A stretch of DNA of 64,000 bases, taken from the NCBI GenBank assembly GCA_913058335.1, contig CAJXPX010000001.1, positions 118,618 to 182,617 on the forward strand, written 5' to 3'. Under the pieces are notes generated by a model. That model was not told the DNA's origin and made no database searches. It worked only from the letters and a program-made list of their open reading frames with translations. Positions 33,273 to 43,242 of this stretch are shown piece by piece. This stretch comes from an uncultured Hyphomonadaceae bacterium (GTDB lineage Bacteria > Pseudomonadota > Alphaproteobacteria > Caulobacterales > Maricaulaceae). A program made the translations under genes and the position numbers. Numbering within the stretch: the first letter of the stretch is position 1; the number at the start of each line of letters is the position of its first letter.

Positions 33273-35687
33273 CTATTCTGTCAGTTCCTCAAACCGAATA
33301 GAGTTCATTCGGATAGATTCCCCATCGCTTTTAGAGAAAACGAGGCGGGACATAGCTGAATTATCTTTTGGCAAACAAGCTGGCTCTGTTACCCGAATTT
33401 CGAGTCTATAGTCCTTGATCATAAAAGGACTCACGGGCTCATTACCGCAAAAAATTGTTAAGTCCTTAAGCTTTTCAGGATTGCTCACAAAATCAATCGA
33501 AAAAATAAAGCCGTTCTCATAATTAGAAAGTAGGTAGGTAGGTAGCTTTAATTCCATTTGTTTTGTTGCCCAAACAGGCGCTCGCGGAGTAAGGCCGCGC
33601 CCCCTTGAGACATCTTGATCAACAACCATAAAAGTTCTGAGGTCATAGGCAGATATCTCATATCCTTTTCCAACATCCCGAATTCCATAAAGATGTTTAT
33701 TGATTTCGAAAAACCTATACTGGTCTTTAACATATAAACTAAACTGTTGCCGACGATCAAAAATCGTTGGAATGAGTTTATCTCGGTAAGATTGTGACAT
33801 TTCCGACGAACGTGATACGACCATACCAGAAATATGCCCTTTGTTTACAGCGTCTAATCCCTTTGCAACGGAATAAGGCTGAAATCTTATTTTTGGCATA
33901 TCTCTAAAGAAGTAGAATTGGTAAGCATGCTTTCTTGTGTTCACACCGATTTCCGCACCTTTTGAGAAGTAATTATCAAAGGCTTCAATGTTCGACTTTT
34001 GATCCGACCCATAAAGATAATAAATCGGCCCTTTGAGAAACTGTGAAAGTTTGCCGTCGGAGTGCTGCCTAGCCCCTTCTCCCCCTTGAAAAGTTACATA
34101 GAATAGTCCTGGTAGACAAAGTAATGCAGCAAACCGCAAAATTAAATTGCCGTACCGAAAGCAACCGAAAGAAATGAGCGTTCCTGCGCAAACCAAAGGA
34201 AATGCATTCATAAGATAACGGATGGAGCCAGTTACATTCCATGGAACTAGAGCTGATATTCCAATTAAAAAAATCCAAAAACCCGTTAGGAGGGCCGCCG
34301 AGATTTCCCATCCCTTAGTTTTTCTGAAAATAATTAGGAAGAATAAGATGAATGGCGAAAAAAATATAGATAGAAAACCTATTACACCATATCCACTACC
34401 ATTCCAATCTGCGCGACCAGACCCAATGTCAAAATACCTCAAAAAATCGTTTTGCGCCTTTTCGTTGACGTCGAGTACATCTAAAATATACTTATCAATT
34501 TTACGTTGTTGCCCCCTGAGATTAGAACCACGCTCTTCACTAGATGTGTTTTCCTGTACCAATCCTTGAAAATCTAAACTTTGTAAAACTGTCATTGATA
34601 AATTAGTCAAAGTTTTCGTATTCGTATTATTAAATAGCTCACCATGCTCCTCAACAACTTGTTGTGAATAAAAAGGGTGCCCAAAAGAGGCGTAATTCTT
34701 GACATATTGATATGAGCCAACAATCAAAAAACCTACGATGCCACTAAAAGTCAGAAAGATAAGACGGTCAAATTTAACTCTGTTTTTTAAAGCAAGTGCG
34801 AATAGCGGCACTAAGATCGCTCCGATTAGAGCAAACCCGGTAACTTTCACCCCGATAGCTAAACCTGCTGCCAAGCCACAAGTTAACGCTGTTCCAACAA
34901 AAGTTGTTTTGTCACATTTTAAGGCATGAATTCCAAAGAGGAAGGTTATCATGCCCAAAGCCCCTAAAATAATATCATTTGAGGCATTTGTAGATTGTAA
35001 GACAGGTTGAGGGACTGAGCAAATGATAGCGGCGATCAGTAAGGCATTCGCTGTTGAGACTTTTGCTAACTTCACAACTTTAAAACTAGCGAAGAAAAGA
35101 ACGATTGCCCCAATATATTGCGGTAGAAAGGCGAGGCTATAATTTTTACCAAACAAGAAAAGCCATAATAATAATAGGTTAGAATTGATAGGAAGTTCAT
35201 TTTGGCGAGCATCGCTACTTGGAAAGAAATCTAAGGAATTCAATTGGCTCCAGAAGTAAGCCCTAGGTAAATGATAAGCTTCCGCATCACCAAAAAGTGG
35301 GAATAATTTTAGAGCCCAAAAAAAGTTAACAATATGTAGGCCCATGAAAACAAATAGAATTAAAGAAACAATTTTATTGGATAAAATAAATTTTTTCATT
35401 TCTTTAAGTTTTAGGAAGCAGTCAACTTTTATTAAGACGTCTTTACGCTTAACTAACCAGTACACGCCAAATAGGATAAGGACGTTCAAGAATAAAAGAG
35501 ACCAGACATAGATGGCATCAAAAAAGGAAAGAAACAGAATTGTAACAACCATCTGAGCAATGCTCAAAATATACATCTGCAGGCCACTCAACACTTTATC
35601 ACCGACTGGCAAGAGTCTTGAAATTAAGAATCCCGAGAGTATGACAGGCACCAATGAGCCGACGAGTAATATTAGATTAAAAATCAT
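33273..35687 (-). CDS. GT-C fold membrane glycosyltransferase (GT39/ArnT-like)
   Basis: An 804-residue protein with about twelve membrane helices in residues 1-520 and a soluble C-terminal domain of about 280 residues. The first periplasmic loop has GDAEAYHLPRAYFW, where the Asp and Glu match the catalytic acidic position of GT-C transferases that use polyprenyl-phosphate sugars. A later SGYGVIGFLSIFFSPF helix region and WNVTGSIRYLMNAFP also fit PMT/ArnT-like proteins. It would add the sugar presented by the GtrB/GtrA-like pair to a glycan or protein in the periplasm. It converges with the methyltransferase gene (16-bp gap). Donor and acceptor are unknown. Confidence 0.82.
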   Translation of the reverse strand: MIFNLILLVGSLVPVILSGFLISRLLPVGDKVLSGLQMYILSIAQMVVTILFLSFFDAIYVWSLLFLNVLILFGVYWLVKRKDVLIKVDCFLKLKEMKKFILSNKIVSLILFVFMGLHIVNFFWALKLFPLFGDAEAYHLPRAYFWSQLNSLDFFPSSDARQNELPINSNLLLLWLFLFGKNYSLAFLPQYIGAIVLFFASFKVVKLAKVSTANALLIAAIICSVPQPVLQSTNASNDIILGALGMITFLFGIHALKCDKTTFVGTALTCGLAAGLAIGVKVTGFALIGAILVPLFALALKNRVKFDRLIFLTFSGIVGFLIVGSYQYVKNYASFGHPFYSQQVVEEHGELFNNTNTKTLTNLSMTVLQSLDFQGLVQENTSSEERGSNLRGQQRKIDKYILDVLDVNEKAQNDFLRYFDIGSGRADWNGSGYGVIGFLSIFFSPFILFFLIIFRKTKGWEISAALLTGFWIFLIGISALVPWNVTGSIRYLMNAFPLVCAGTLISFGCFRYGNLILRFAALLCLPGLFYVTFQGGEGARQHSDGKLSQFLKGPIYYLYGSDQKSNIEAFDNYFSKGAEIGVNTRKHAYQFYFFRDMPKIRFQPYSVAKGLDAVNKGHISGMVVSRSSEMSQSYRDKLIPTIFDRRQQFSLYVKDQYRFFEINKHLYGIRDVGKGYEISAYDLRTFMVVDQDVSRGRGLTPRAPVWATKQMELKLPTYLLSNYENGFIFSIDFVSNPEKLKDLTIFCGNEPVSPFMIKDYRLEIRVTEPACLPKDNSAMSRLVFSKSDGESIRMNSIRFEELTE

Positions 35688-36001
35688 TAAGCGCTTTTCT
35701 GAAATATCACAGGTATTTCTTAAATCTATAGCTTCTATTTATCGGGGAAAAGGACTAGATTATAGTAGCTTTTGAGACATCTTGCTTATGCGCTTATATT
35801 GAGTGAGCATCGAACCTGCAAGTGCCGTAAAGAGCGATTAATACTTGATGATAAGCCCTATCCTAATGATTGCTAGGGTGTCTTCCTATTTTACTTTGCT
35901 TATCTCTCGTTTTAATAAACGAACGCATCTGCCCTACGATAAAAGCAAAGTTGTCGTGCCGCGCCTAAGATTTTTTAGTTTACATTTTTTGGAGCTTTGA
36001 A
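35688..36001. other. Divergent intergenic region without an evident gene
   Basis: 314 bp between two divergent glycosyltransferase genes. It is AT-rich, has no ORF with a ribosome site, no RNA gene and only a weak CGTTT-TAAT-AAACG hairpin near 35910. It should hold promoters for both genes. Nothing else is visible. Confidence 0.5.
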
Positions 36002-37171
36002 TTGAGCAACCTATTTCAAAAAGTCAAAAGGCGTATCGGACCTAAAATTATACGCGTTTTAATCGGTAAACGAAGCCCCCGCCCGTTCTCCGTTCCGAAC
36101 AAACGCATTGTCGTTGCGGGTCTATTTAACACCGCTTCCGGCATTGGTGAATCAGCGAGGCTATGCTTTGAGGGATTAAAGCAAACAGGGTATAAAGTCG
36201 AAGCTCTCGACGTGAGCTGGGTCTTTAACATGGGAGATTTTGAGTATGAGAATGCGCACGCGACAGCTTTGAAAAATCCGGGGTCAGGCGGGACATTAAT
36301 CTTACACCTCAATGGGCCAGAAACCTTGTCTGGTCTTTGGAGAATAGGTTTCCGGCGCTGGCATAAAAACTGGAAAGTAATCGGATATTGGGCTTGGGAA
36401 CTTCCCATCCCGCCACCAGGATGGAAAACATCCGCTAGATTTTTAGATGAAATTTGGGTGCCTAGCCGTTTTGTTAAAGAATCGTTGGAACCCATTGTTT
36501 CAATTCCGATAAAAATTGTACCCCATGCCGTTGGACTTACGGCGATTGACGAAAGACCAAGAAACACCCAATTACAATGCCTAACAATGGCTGACGGCCT
36601 ATCCTCTTTTGAGAGAAAAAATATCGTCGGAGCGTTGGAGGCCTACATTCGGGCATTTCCCGTGGAAACGGAAACAAAGCTGATAGTCAAATGTCGGAAC
36701 TTAGAGGCAAATTCTTCTTTTTTAAAAATAGTAGATAAGATAATTTTTGGGCGTGATGATATAGAACTTGTCACTGAAGTATTGGATGCGGAAGCTTTAG
36801 AGAGCCTATTTGCCACCTCTGATGTCTTAATTTCACTCCATCGCGCCGAAGGGTTTGGTTTGACTATCGCCGAAATTATGCAAGCTGGAAATATCGCTAT
36901 TTGTACAGCGTGGTCTGGAAACATGGAATTCGTTTCAAAAGATTCCGCCTGTTTAATAGATTACGACCTAATAAAGGTGAATGATCCTTATAATGTATAT
37001 AACTCTCAAAATGATGCCGTGTGGGCTGACCCTCACATAGATCAGGCGGCTGAGTTTTTAAAAGATATATATCACAGACGGGCTGCGTATGATCCCCTAC
37101 GGGATAAGGCGCGGCAGGCTATAAAAAGTAAGCTATCCCCTGAAAACTATGGAAAAGCCCTTATCAATTAA
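36002..37171 (+). CDS. GT4-type glycosyltransferase
   Basis: A 389-residue GT-B protein starting at TTG 36002 with GGAG eight bases upstream; no ATG fits near the start. The N-terminal domain opens RIVVAGLFNTASGIGESARLCFEGL, a form common in GT4 enzymes of surface glycan loci. The C-terminal domain has the EX7E motif as HRAEGFGLTIAEIMQAGNI, which binds the nucleotide sugar. It should be a retaining cytoplasmic transferase. The gene is alone on its strand, converging with the GT4 gene at 37188. Sugar specificity cannot be read. Confidence 0.87.
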   Translation: MSNLFQKVKRRIGPKIIRVLIGKRSPRPFSVPNKRIVVAGLFNTASGIGESARLCFEGLKQTGYKVEALDVSWVFNMGDFEYENAHATALKNPGSGGTLILHLNGPETLSGLWRIGFRRWHKNWKVIGYWAWELPIPPPGWKTSARFLDEIWVPSRFVKESLEPIVSIPIKIVPHAVGLTAIDERPRNTQLQCLTMADGLSSFERKNIVGALEAYIRAFPVETETKLIVKCRNLEANSSFLKIVDKIIFGRDDIELVTEVLDAEALESLFATSDVLISLHRAEGFGLTIAEIMQAGNIAICTAWSGNMEFVSKDSACLIDYDLIKVNDPYNVYNSQNDAVWADPHIDQAAEFLKDIYHRRAAYDPLRDKARQAIKSKLSPENYGKALIN

Positions 37172-37187
37172 GACGCAGCTTTATTTT

Positions 37188-38648
37188 TCAAAAAACTTCT
37201 TTTGCAAATAGATCTGCCGTCTTTTCATATCCATAATTCTTCATGACATGTAATCTGGCCTTTTTTTCCATGTCCAATCGCTCTTCTGGATTGTCTAACA
37301 TCCATTGGACCTTCTTTATAAAAGTGCTATAATCGCCCGGCTTAACTAAAATTCCTGTTTTCCCGTCAACTATAGTCTCATTCAGACCACCGACAGCAAA
37401 TGATACAATTGCCCTCCCAGCTACGGCGGCTTCTAGAGGCACTCTGCCAAATGGTTCAGGCCAAACCGTAGGAGCAATAACAAGTTTTGCTTTTCTGATT
37501 TCGTCATAAATGATTTCCTGTGGTCTGAACCCCAGAAGCTTCACCTGTTTAGCAATTCCATTTTTTTCACAGTAGGATTTTATCGCCGACGCGATTCTAT
37601 CTCCGCGCCCACACAGAACAATCTCCACATCCGGACGACTTTTAATCCATTGAGTCGCTTTTTTAATAAATTGAATCTGCCCTTTATTCTCATTGAGCAT
37701 CCCAATTAAAATCAGTTTGCTTTTATAGTACTGCGCTCGCCCATGTGTAAATTTGTCAATTTCTTCCAAGTTTCCAAACCCGTTTGGTATTCGGACAAGC
37801 TTAGACTTATCTTCAACTACGGGGAGCAGGTGCCGAATGAGCTGATGGCTAGTCGTAACTATTTTAGAAAAAGAATTTAACGATTTCTGACGATGCAAAT
37901 GAGTTAAGCTTAGAGATTTACGCCTTAATACAGGAGCCGCCGGAGCATCCTTCACGGCGCATTCAAACTGGCAGGGGGTTTTACACATTTTCCCCTCAAT
38001 ATTGGCGCTTTGGCTTGGACGCGGACAATGGAATCTATTGTCCCTCACAATCCCTACTGACTTCAGTGTAGGTTTTATCTCATCAATAATTTGCGCTCCG
38101 AGCAATATACTACGTGTATTATCCGCGACAAGCACGTCAAAATTATCCATCATTTTTATGAGATCAATATAGGCTCTGCCGTTGAAATTCTTAGAGCTTA
38201 CTAAATGATCTCGCATCATACCGCCGACAGGATGGATCCGGGCCTCTTTACGCGCTAGTAGAACTTTGGAACGCTCGCTAGGCCTTAACACCCGACGTGC
38301 AATTTGCGAACGCGTATGATTCTTTACACCGAGAATCCGGCGTAGGGGATGAGATAGAAGCTCGGCGAGCGATAACTCCTCAAAAGGGAAATCAGCTGCA
38401 GACGGCATACGAACTACCATCACACCGTTTGAATACCGGGAGGTTAAAGTCACCTGATCAGGATCATTAGTTATTACGACGATTTTATGCCGTTCAGCTT
38501 CTGATAAAGAGTTGATGCAAACACTCAGGCTAATTTCTGCGCCGCCCACCGTAAATGGGGGATAAGTATCAGACAAAACGACAATTGAACGGCTCTTCAA
38601 CGCTTCCCCGTCAAAGCCCTCGTGAGGAATTCTCGACAGGCTAGACAT
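37188..38648 (-). CDS. GT4-type glycosyltransferase
   Basis: A 486-residue GT-B enzyme. The N-terminal domain opens IVVLSDTYPPFTVGGAEISL, typical of GT4. The C-terminal domain has KLILIGMLNENKGQIQFIKKA, VEIVLCGRGDRI, LLGFRPQEIIYDEI, and EX7E within PEPFGRVPLEAAVAGRAIVSF. An insert of about 100 residues near 200-280 contains a Cys group (HCPRPSQ, KMCKTPCQFECAV) that could bind a metal and is unusual for the family. The ATG overlaps the stop of the upstream GT4 gene by 8 bp, so the two transferases are co-translated and may act in succession. Confidence 0.87.
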   Translation of the reverse strand: MSSLSRIPHEGFDGEALKSRSIVVLSDTYPPFTVGGAEISLSVCINSLSEAERHKIVVITNDPDQVTLTSRYSNGVMVVRMPSAADFPFEELSLAELLSHPLRRILGVKNHTRSQIARRVLRPSERSKVLLARKEARIHPVGGMMRDHLVSSKNFNGRAYIDLIKMMDNFDVLVADNTRSILLGAQIIDEIKPTLKSVGIVRDNRFHCPRPSQSANIEGKMCKTPCQFECAVKDAPAAPVLRRKSLSLTHLHRQKSLNSFSKIVTTSHQLIRHLLPVVEDKSKLVRIPNGFGNLEEIDKFTHGRAQYYKSKLILIGMLNENKGQIQFIKKATQWIKSRPDVEIVLCGRGDRIASAIKSYCEKNGIAKQVKLLGFRPQEIIYDEIRKAKLVIAPTVWPEPFGRVPLEAAVAGRAIVSFAVGGLNETIVDGKTGILVKPGDYSTFIKKVQWMLDNPEERLDMEKKARLHVMKNYGYEKTADLFAKEVF

Positions 38649-39864
38649 TGTCGAGCGCCCTCATTATCCGGCGGGCAACTTCAGTCCAAACAAAACGCCG
38701 GCTTGATATTTGGCGGGTCTTTTCAATATGCTCAGTTAAATCTGTTTCATTTTCCAAGAACTTTTTAATCTTTTTCGCGTCTGCCTCCAGCTTTTCTGAA
38801 TCTTTCAAAGCCAAAAAGGCGCATTCATATTTTTTGGCAAAATCACTCATGCCATATTCACCCGAAGAAATGACAGCGCAAGCTGCTGCCGTGTATTCGA
38901 TCATGGTTATGCCGAATCCCTCAAACCCACCTGTTTTTTCATTGAAATTGGAAATCAAGAGTCCCGCATCACTCGCGCGTAAATAGTTCCACTTTTCTTC
39001 ATCATCAATTTGGCCAAGGAAGAAGACCCGATCGGTTAGTCCCAATTCTTCGCTTAATGCTTCTAGAGCTCCGCGGTCCGGCCCATCACCAACAATCACA
39101 AGCTGCGCCTCTGTCAGGTATCTCATCAGCTCTATAGATCGCTTTTGATTTTTGTGAGGCACTAACCGGCCTGTATGAATAAGGGTTTTGCGTTCAGGAA
39201 GTCCCAAATCTTCTCTAGCCATCAATTTTAGAACCCTTGAGTAAGAGGGCTGTCGATCCCTTTCTCTTTCAAAAATGGACGCATCAATTCCACACCCGAC
39301 AACGAAGGCTTTTTTGTGAGGAACCACATTTTCAATCAACTGAGCTGTGTAGCTACTATTTGTCAAAATCACATCAGCTTGGTCAATGGTGCTGTATAGG
39401 CGTTGGTCCAAATCCGTCGATTTCGGATTATACTCGAATTTAACCGGCCCATTTTTTGCATCCGGGATTTGACTAGTTAGCTCTGTCCCATGGACATACA
39501 CCGCCGTAGGGATATTTCTTTCTTTCGCCGCAGCGATCAGCCCCGGCCCATAATAAAAGGGATGCCATAAGACAACCATATCGAGTAGGTAGTTATCAAT
39601 AATAGCTAATGCCAAATTTTTGATACGTTCGTCTTCCGCTTGAGAGTGCTCTCCCGCTCTCAGTTTCGTCTCTGACTGGTGATCTTCGTAAACCTTCAAG
39701 GGCAATTCATCACCCAGAAAATATGTCCCTTTCGGTCCTAAATAAACCGACTCGGCTCCATAATTATCTGTAAGGGCTTTTGATACGCGTTTTGCCAAGA
39801 GGGAGACCCCCCCAACTTTTGGTGAGGAATCAACGGAGGCAAACAAAAATCTATGATTCGTCAT
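38641..39864 (-). CDS. GT4-type glycosyltransferase
   Basis: I take ATG 39864 (MTNHRFLFAS) after AAGGGA, giving 407 residues; the TTG at 39900 has no ribosome site. GT4 motifs: FASVDSSPKVGGVSLLAKRV, YVHGTELTSQ, KTLIHTGRLVPHKNQKRSIEL, QLVIVGDGPDRGALEAL, VFFLGQIDDEEKWNYLRASD and a final EX7E in EGFGITMIEYTAAACAVISS. It should be a retaining hexosyl transferase. A run of seven C lies near the start (39807-39813). It is the first gene of a two-gene GT4 operon and is divergent from the orphan hydrolase-like gene at 40159. Confidence 0.88.
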   Translation of the reverse strand: MTNHRFLFASVDSSPKVGGVSLLAKRVSKALTDNYGAESVYLGPKGTYFLGDELPLKVYEDHQSETKLRAGEHSQAEDERIKNLALAIIDNYLLDMVVLWHPFYYGPGLIAAAKERNIPTAVYVHGTELTSQIPDAKNGPVKFEYNPKSTDLDQRLYSTIDQADVILTNSSYTAQLIENVVPHKKAFVVGCGIDASIFERERDRQPSYSRVLKLMAREDLGLPERKTLIHTGRLVPHKNQKRSIELMRYLTEAQLVIVGDGPDRGALEALSEELGLTDRVFFLGQIDDEEKWNYLRASDAGLLISNFNEKTGGFEGFGITMIEYTAAACAVISSGEYGMSDFAKKYECAFLALKDSEKLEADAKKIKKFLENETDLTEHIEKTRQISSRRFVWTEVARRIMRALDNV

Positions 39865-40158
39865 TGAAATGTCCCTTTGAATTTCTCTGGCTCTAATCAA
39901 CTTATACGCTCATGTCACGAAGATTTGCAGACCTCTTCTGTCCGGTTTTTGGCATATAGATTCTAAAAATCAGGATCCAAGAAACGTCCACTTTACTTAT
40001 TTATGAGCAATCTCTTCAATCAAACTTGATTTAGGAACGCGCAGGTGAATCGTAACAACCTTTTGTGAGCCCTATGTATTCACAGGCATTTATGTTGATT
40101 AGTTTTTTCAGTGGTTTATTGGGTCTAATATGTCAATTTCGTCCTACCGAAACCAATA

Positions 40159-41976
40159 ATGTCAGCTATGGTTCAAAATACACGCGAGCTAGAAGCTCTG
40201 GCAGCATCGTGTGGTAATTGGGGTAAATTCGTCCCATGCCAGAAGGATCCGGACACCTCCAAATTATGGGTAGTTTTCTCGCATGTTCGGATACCTGAGG
40301 GAAAATTCGCCCAATCCAAAGTCATGAACATGTTGGAAGGGCATAAGCTTTATCTGAATTGCGCGGAAAACCAATGGTACACAAAAGGTATCGGAAGTTT
40401 TTCCACCTCTCTCCCAGATACGGTTCATCAGATACTCGACGTCACTCAGCCATTTAAAACCACATTTGTGGGTCATTCCATGGGGGCTTATCTGTCTCTA
40501 CTAATTGGTAAGCTTAGTGAAAACTCCCGCTATATTTCAACGAGTCCAGAACTTTATTTAGGGCTAGCACATTCAAGAAGCTTCGAAAATGGCGTAAACG
40601 GTTCCGGGGCGATGCGAAACCTTGATGACATTTCCAGCGGTTTCCACAAATCAAATAGCGGATGCGTATTTTTCGGGGCATACGATCCGATTGATTGTTA
40701 CTTTCTTGCACAAGATATGACAAACAATATTGGTTCTGTTTTCGAAGTTCCTCATCATCATGGTGTGACAGAGTATTTTACGGGTAATAAGCTTTATCAC
40801 GAGATTCTGACTTCAAATGTAGATTCTGATTTATGGCGTTCTCTAGAAGAGCGCAACCATCTGTTTGATAGGGGGCATCATGGGACCCAAAAACAATACC
40901 TTCATTTCTACAATACGTTTCGAGATTATTTGGACGGGGCTGAAGCAAGCGTCCTAAAAGAAAGAGCTTCAACTTTTGCTCGTTGGAATAATCCAGGCTG
41001 GCAAGAATTACGATCCAAAGTCTGGCATCAGCTAAATGAACCTGTTCTATCCTTTGAGGCCGCGAGAAAGGCCTATCACTATCAACCAGACCTTATCCAA
41101 TTCATAGATGTGTATGGAAACGCTTGCCTCCGATATGGAGAAAAGTCGAAGCTATGTGACGTGATAGATTCTATGTCGGAAGCGCAACGCCAACACACTG
41201 TAGGTAAGCGACTAATTGAAAACACCCTGGAACAGTTTGGCGTCAATTTTTATCAGAATTTGATCCACGATCCTGAAGCCCAACCCTCCCTCACAGAATT
41301 TAACGGGGAAACTCCTCCGGATGTTACAAAAGATGAGAGACCTGCAGATGCAGAAACTCTTTATAAATTGAACACCAATAAAAAATTTGAAGCCGTTTTA
41401 TCACTGACCTCGCCAACGCTGAATGAAAATTTTCGTTACGATATTGAACTTGCTCCAGCTAGGGCTATTGCATTGATTTACTATGGCGATTCCTCAGCAG
41501 GACTGCGGCTTTTGCAAGTCTTGGACAATCGCGGGGCTAAAGATAAATATTTTGCCAGAGCTTTGATTACAGCTGCTCAAAAGCTTCATAGCGTTGATCT
41601 GTTACAACGCTATTTGAAGCTAGATATTCCGGGTCATTGGAAACTAAATTTTTCAAAAATATTAAAACCATGCTTGCAATTCGTAAGGTCACCCGCTTTG
41701 ATTGCCAATATCTTGGTGGAGCTGGCAAAATATAAATATGATAACCTAGAATCTACTATTGAAGAACTTCTGAACCGTTACCAATCTATCGAAATGCAAC
41801 GAAGCGTTGCGCAACTTATTCCGCTTTACGCCAATCACGATGCCTTTGAGCCAGAATACCGCGTTCCTCTTTTGAAATTTATGAAAGATGCGAAGCTTGA
41901 TTTAATTTTACATGAATGGCTTCCCGAAATATCGCGTAGCCGTGTTGAGATAGACCTTTTGCAACCAAATACTTAA
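40159..41976 (+). CDS. Unassigned protein: alpha/beta-hydrolase-like N-terminus plus helical repeat C-terminus
   Basis: A 605-residue cytoplasmic protein that I do not recognise. Residues about 30-215 look like an alpha/beta hydrolase: a strand LWVVFSHV, the nucleophile elbow GHSMG with Ser107, a possible Asp176 in FFGAYDPIDC and a possible catalytic His in the HHH at 199-201. Residues about 280-600 are helical with irregular TPR- or HEAT-like units. There is no signal peptide or membrane helix. It stands alone between GT4 genes and the heptose module with about 250-290 bp on each side, so it has its own promoter. It might be a sugar-chain esterase, but nothing proves that. A second ATG at 40168 is an alternative start. 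Confidence 0.7.
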   Translation: MSAMVQNTRELEALAASCGNWGKFVPCQKDPDTSKLWVVFSHVRIPEGKFAQSKVMNMLEGHKLYLNCAENQWYTKGIGSFSTSLPDTVHQILDVTQPFKTTFVGHSMGAYLSLLIGKLSENSRYISTSPELYLGLAHSRSFENGVNGSGAMRNLDDISSGFHKSNSGCVFFGAYDPIDCYFLAQDMTNNIGSVFEVPHHHGVTEYFTGNKLYHEILTSNVDSDLWRSLEERNHLFDRGHHGTQKQYLHFYNTFRDYLDGAEASVLKERASTFARWNNPGWQELRSKVWHQLNEPVLSFEAARKAYHYQPDLIQFIDVYGNACLRYGEKSKLCDVIDSMSEAQRQHTVGKRLIENTLEQFGVNFYQNLIHDPEAQPSLTEFNGETPPDVTKDERPADAETLYKLNTNKKFEAVLSLTSPTLNENFRYDIELAPARAIALIYYGDSSAGLRLLQVLDNRGAKDKYFARALITAAQKLHSVDLLQRYLKLDIPGHWKLNFSKILKPCLQFVRSPALIANILVELAKYKYDNLESTIEELLNRYQSIEMQRSVAQLIPLYANHDAFEPEYRVPLLKFMKDAKLDLILHEWLPEISRSRVEIDLLQPNT

Positions 41977-42228
41977 TTTGGAAGACGGCTTTTCTTGCGT
42001 TAAATATTAATACATTCTATCGGCGGCAGATTGTCATTCGTAAAATATGGCAAAATCTGTTTATGAAAGAGCCCTATGAAGAAGACTGGGTTTCCTCAGA
42101 TCAATAGCCCTCACTGGAGTTACAAAGACTCGATGTTTCAAAAGGTCTTTTAAACTTGTTTCGCGTGGAATGAGTTTATATTAAGCGACTTCTTCCAGTC
42201 GTATAAATGTCTAAAAATTGAGTATACT

Positions 42229-43212
42229 ATGTATCTTATCACAGGTGGCGCGGGGTTTATCGGATCAAACATAGCGAAAGCGCTTTGTGAGCTCGGTCAT
42301 GACGTTGTAATTGTTGATACATTAGGCACAGACAATATTAAGTGGAAAAATGTTGCTCGACTACCGCTTGATCGCATTGTTCACCCTAATGATATTTCAA
42401 ATTTTCTTGAGTCTCGGCCAAATTTGACCGGAATAGTCCATATGGGCGCAATTTCGGCAACAACAGCGGTAGATGGAGATGAAATTGTGCGAAACAATTT
42501 CGATTTGTCCCGCTCTCTCTGGGAGTATTGCACAAAAGAGCAAATACCCTTCATTTATGCGTCTTCTGCCGCCACTTATGGGGATGGGAATCTTGGCTTT
42601 GATGATACTAACGACTTGAAACTAATGCAAACCTTACGCCCGCTGAATCTTTATGGATGGTCAAAGCAATGGTTCGATATTTGGGTTTTACGTCAGCTCG
42701 AAAAAAAAAGTTCAACTCCTCCTCAATGGGCAGGATTAAAGTTTTTTAACGTTTATGGGCCGAGAGAGCTGCACAAAGGGGATATGATGAGTATCGTATC
42801 CAAAAATTACGGGCTGTGTTCAGTGGGAAAAGAAGTGAAGCTTTTTAAGTCTCACCACCCTGATTATACAGACGGAGGACAACTCCGAGATTTCGTTTAC
42901 GTCAAAGATTGCGTCGATGTCGCATTGTGGATGCTTAAGCAAAAAAATACATCTGGTATTTATAATGTGGGAAGTGGAAAAGCTCGTAGCTTCAAAGATT
43001 TAATCGGAGCTGCTTTCAACGCCGCGGATCACGAGCCGAATATAAAGTATATCGACATGCCTGAACATTTGCGCGGCCGTTATCAATATTTCACGGAAGC
43101 AAATCTGGATAATTTGAGGGCGGTAGGATTTAATAACCCCATGACAGGCCTCGAAGAGGGCGTTAAAGATTTGATGCAATCCTATCTTATGACGGATTAC
43201 CCCCAAGGGTAG
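42229..43212 (+). CDS. hldD: ADP-L-glycero-D-manno-heptose 6-epimerase
   Basis: A 327-residue short-chain dehydrogenase/reductase. The NADP site is GGAGFIGSNIAKAL at the N-terminus, and the active site has SSAATYGDG and YGWSK with the catalytic Tyr and Lys. The stretches HMGAISATTAVDGDEIVRNN and FFNVYGPRELHKGDMMSIV are diagnostic of HldD/RfaD. It converts ADP-D,D-heptose to ADP-L,D-heptose, the last step of the heptose donor pathway. The hldE gene follows after 30 bp and gmhB after that, so the window encodes three of the four enzymes; gmhA is not present. The coding sequence has a run of nine A at 42701. Confidence 0.94.
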   Translation: MYLITGGAGFIGSNIAKALCELGHDVVIVDTLGTDNIKWKNVARLPLDRIVHPNDISNFLESRPNLTGIVHMGAISATTAVDGDEIVRNNFDLSRSLWEYCTKEQIPFIYASSAATYGDGNLGFDDTNDLKLMQTLRPLNLYGWSKQWFDIWVLRQLEKKSSTPPQWAGLKFFNVYGPRELHKGDMMSIVSKNYGLCSVGKEVKLFKSHHPDYTDGGQLRDFVYVKDCVDVALWMLKQKNTSGIYNVGSGKARSFKDLIGAAFNAADHEPNIKYIDMPEHLRGRYQYFTEANLDNLRAVGFNNPMTGLEEGVKDLMQSYLMTDYPQG

Positions 43213-43242
43213 TAATCAAAGTAGCTGTCAGGGCCCCATGCC

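Noticed and set aside
39807-39813. Run of seven C in a GT4 gene, and a similar one in exbB (24166-24172)
   Set aside because: Too short for convincing slippage compared with the nine-base run in tonB.
42701-42709. Run of nine A in hldD
   Set aside because: It encodes Glu-Lys-Lys codons in an AT-moderate gene; A-runs of this size are common and no switch is suggested by context.
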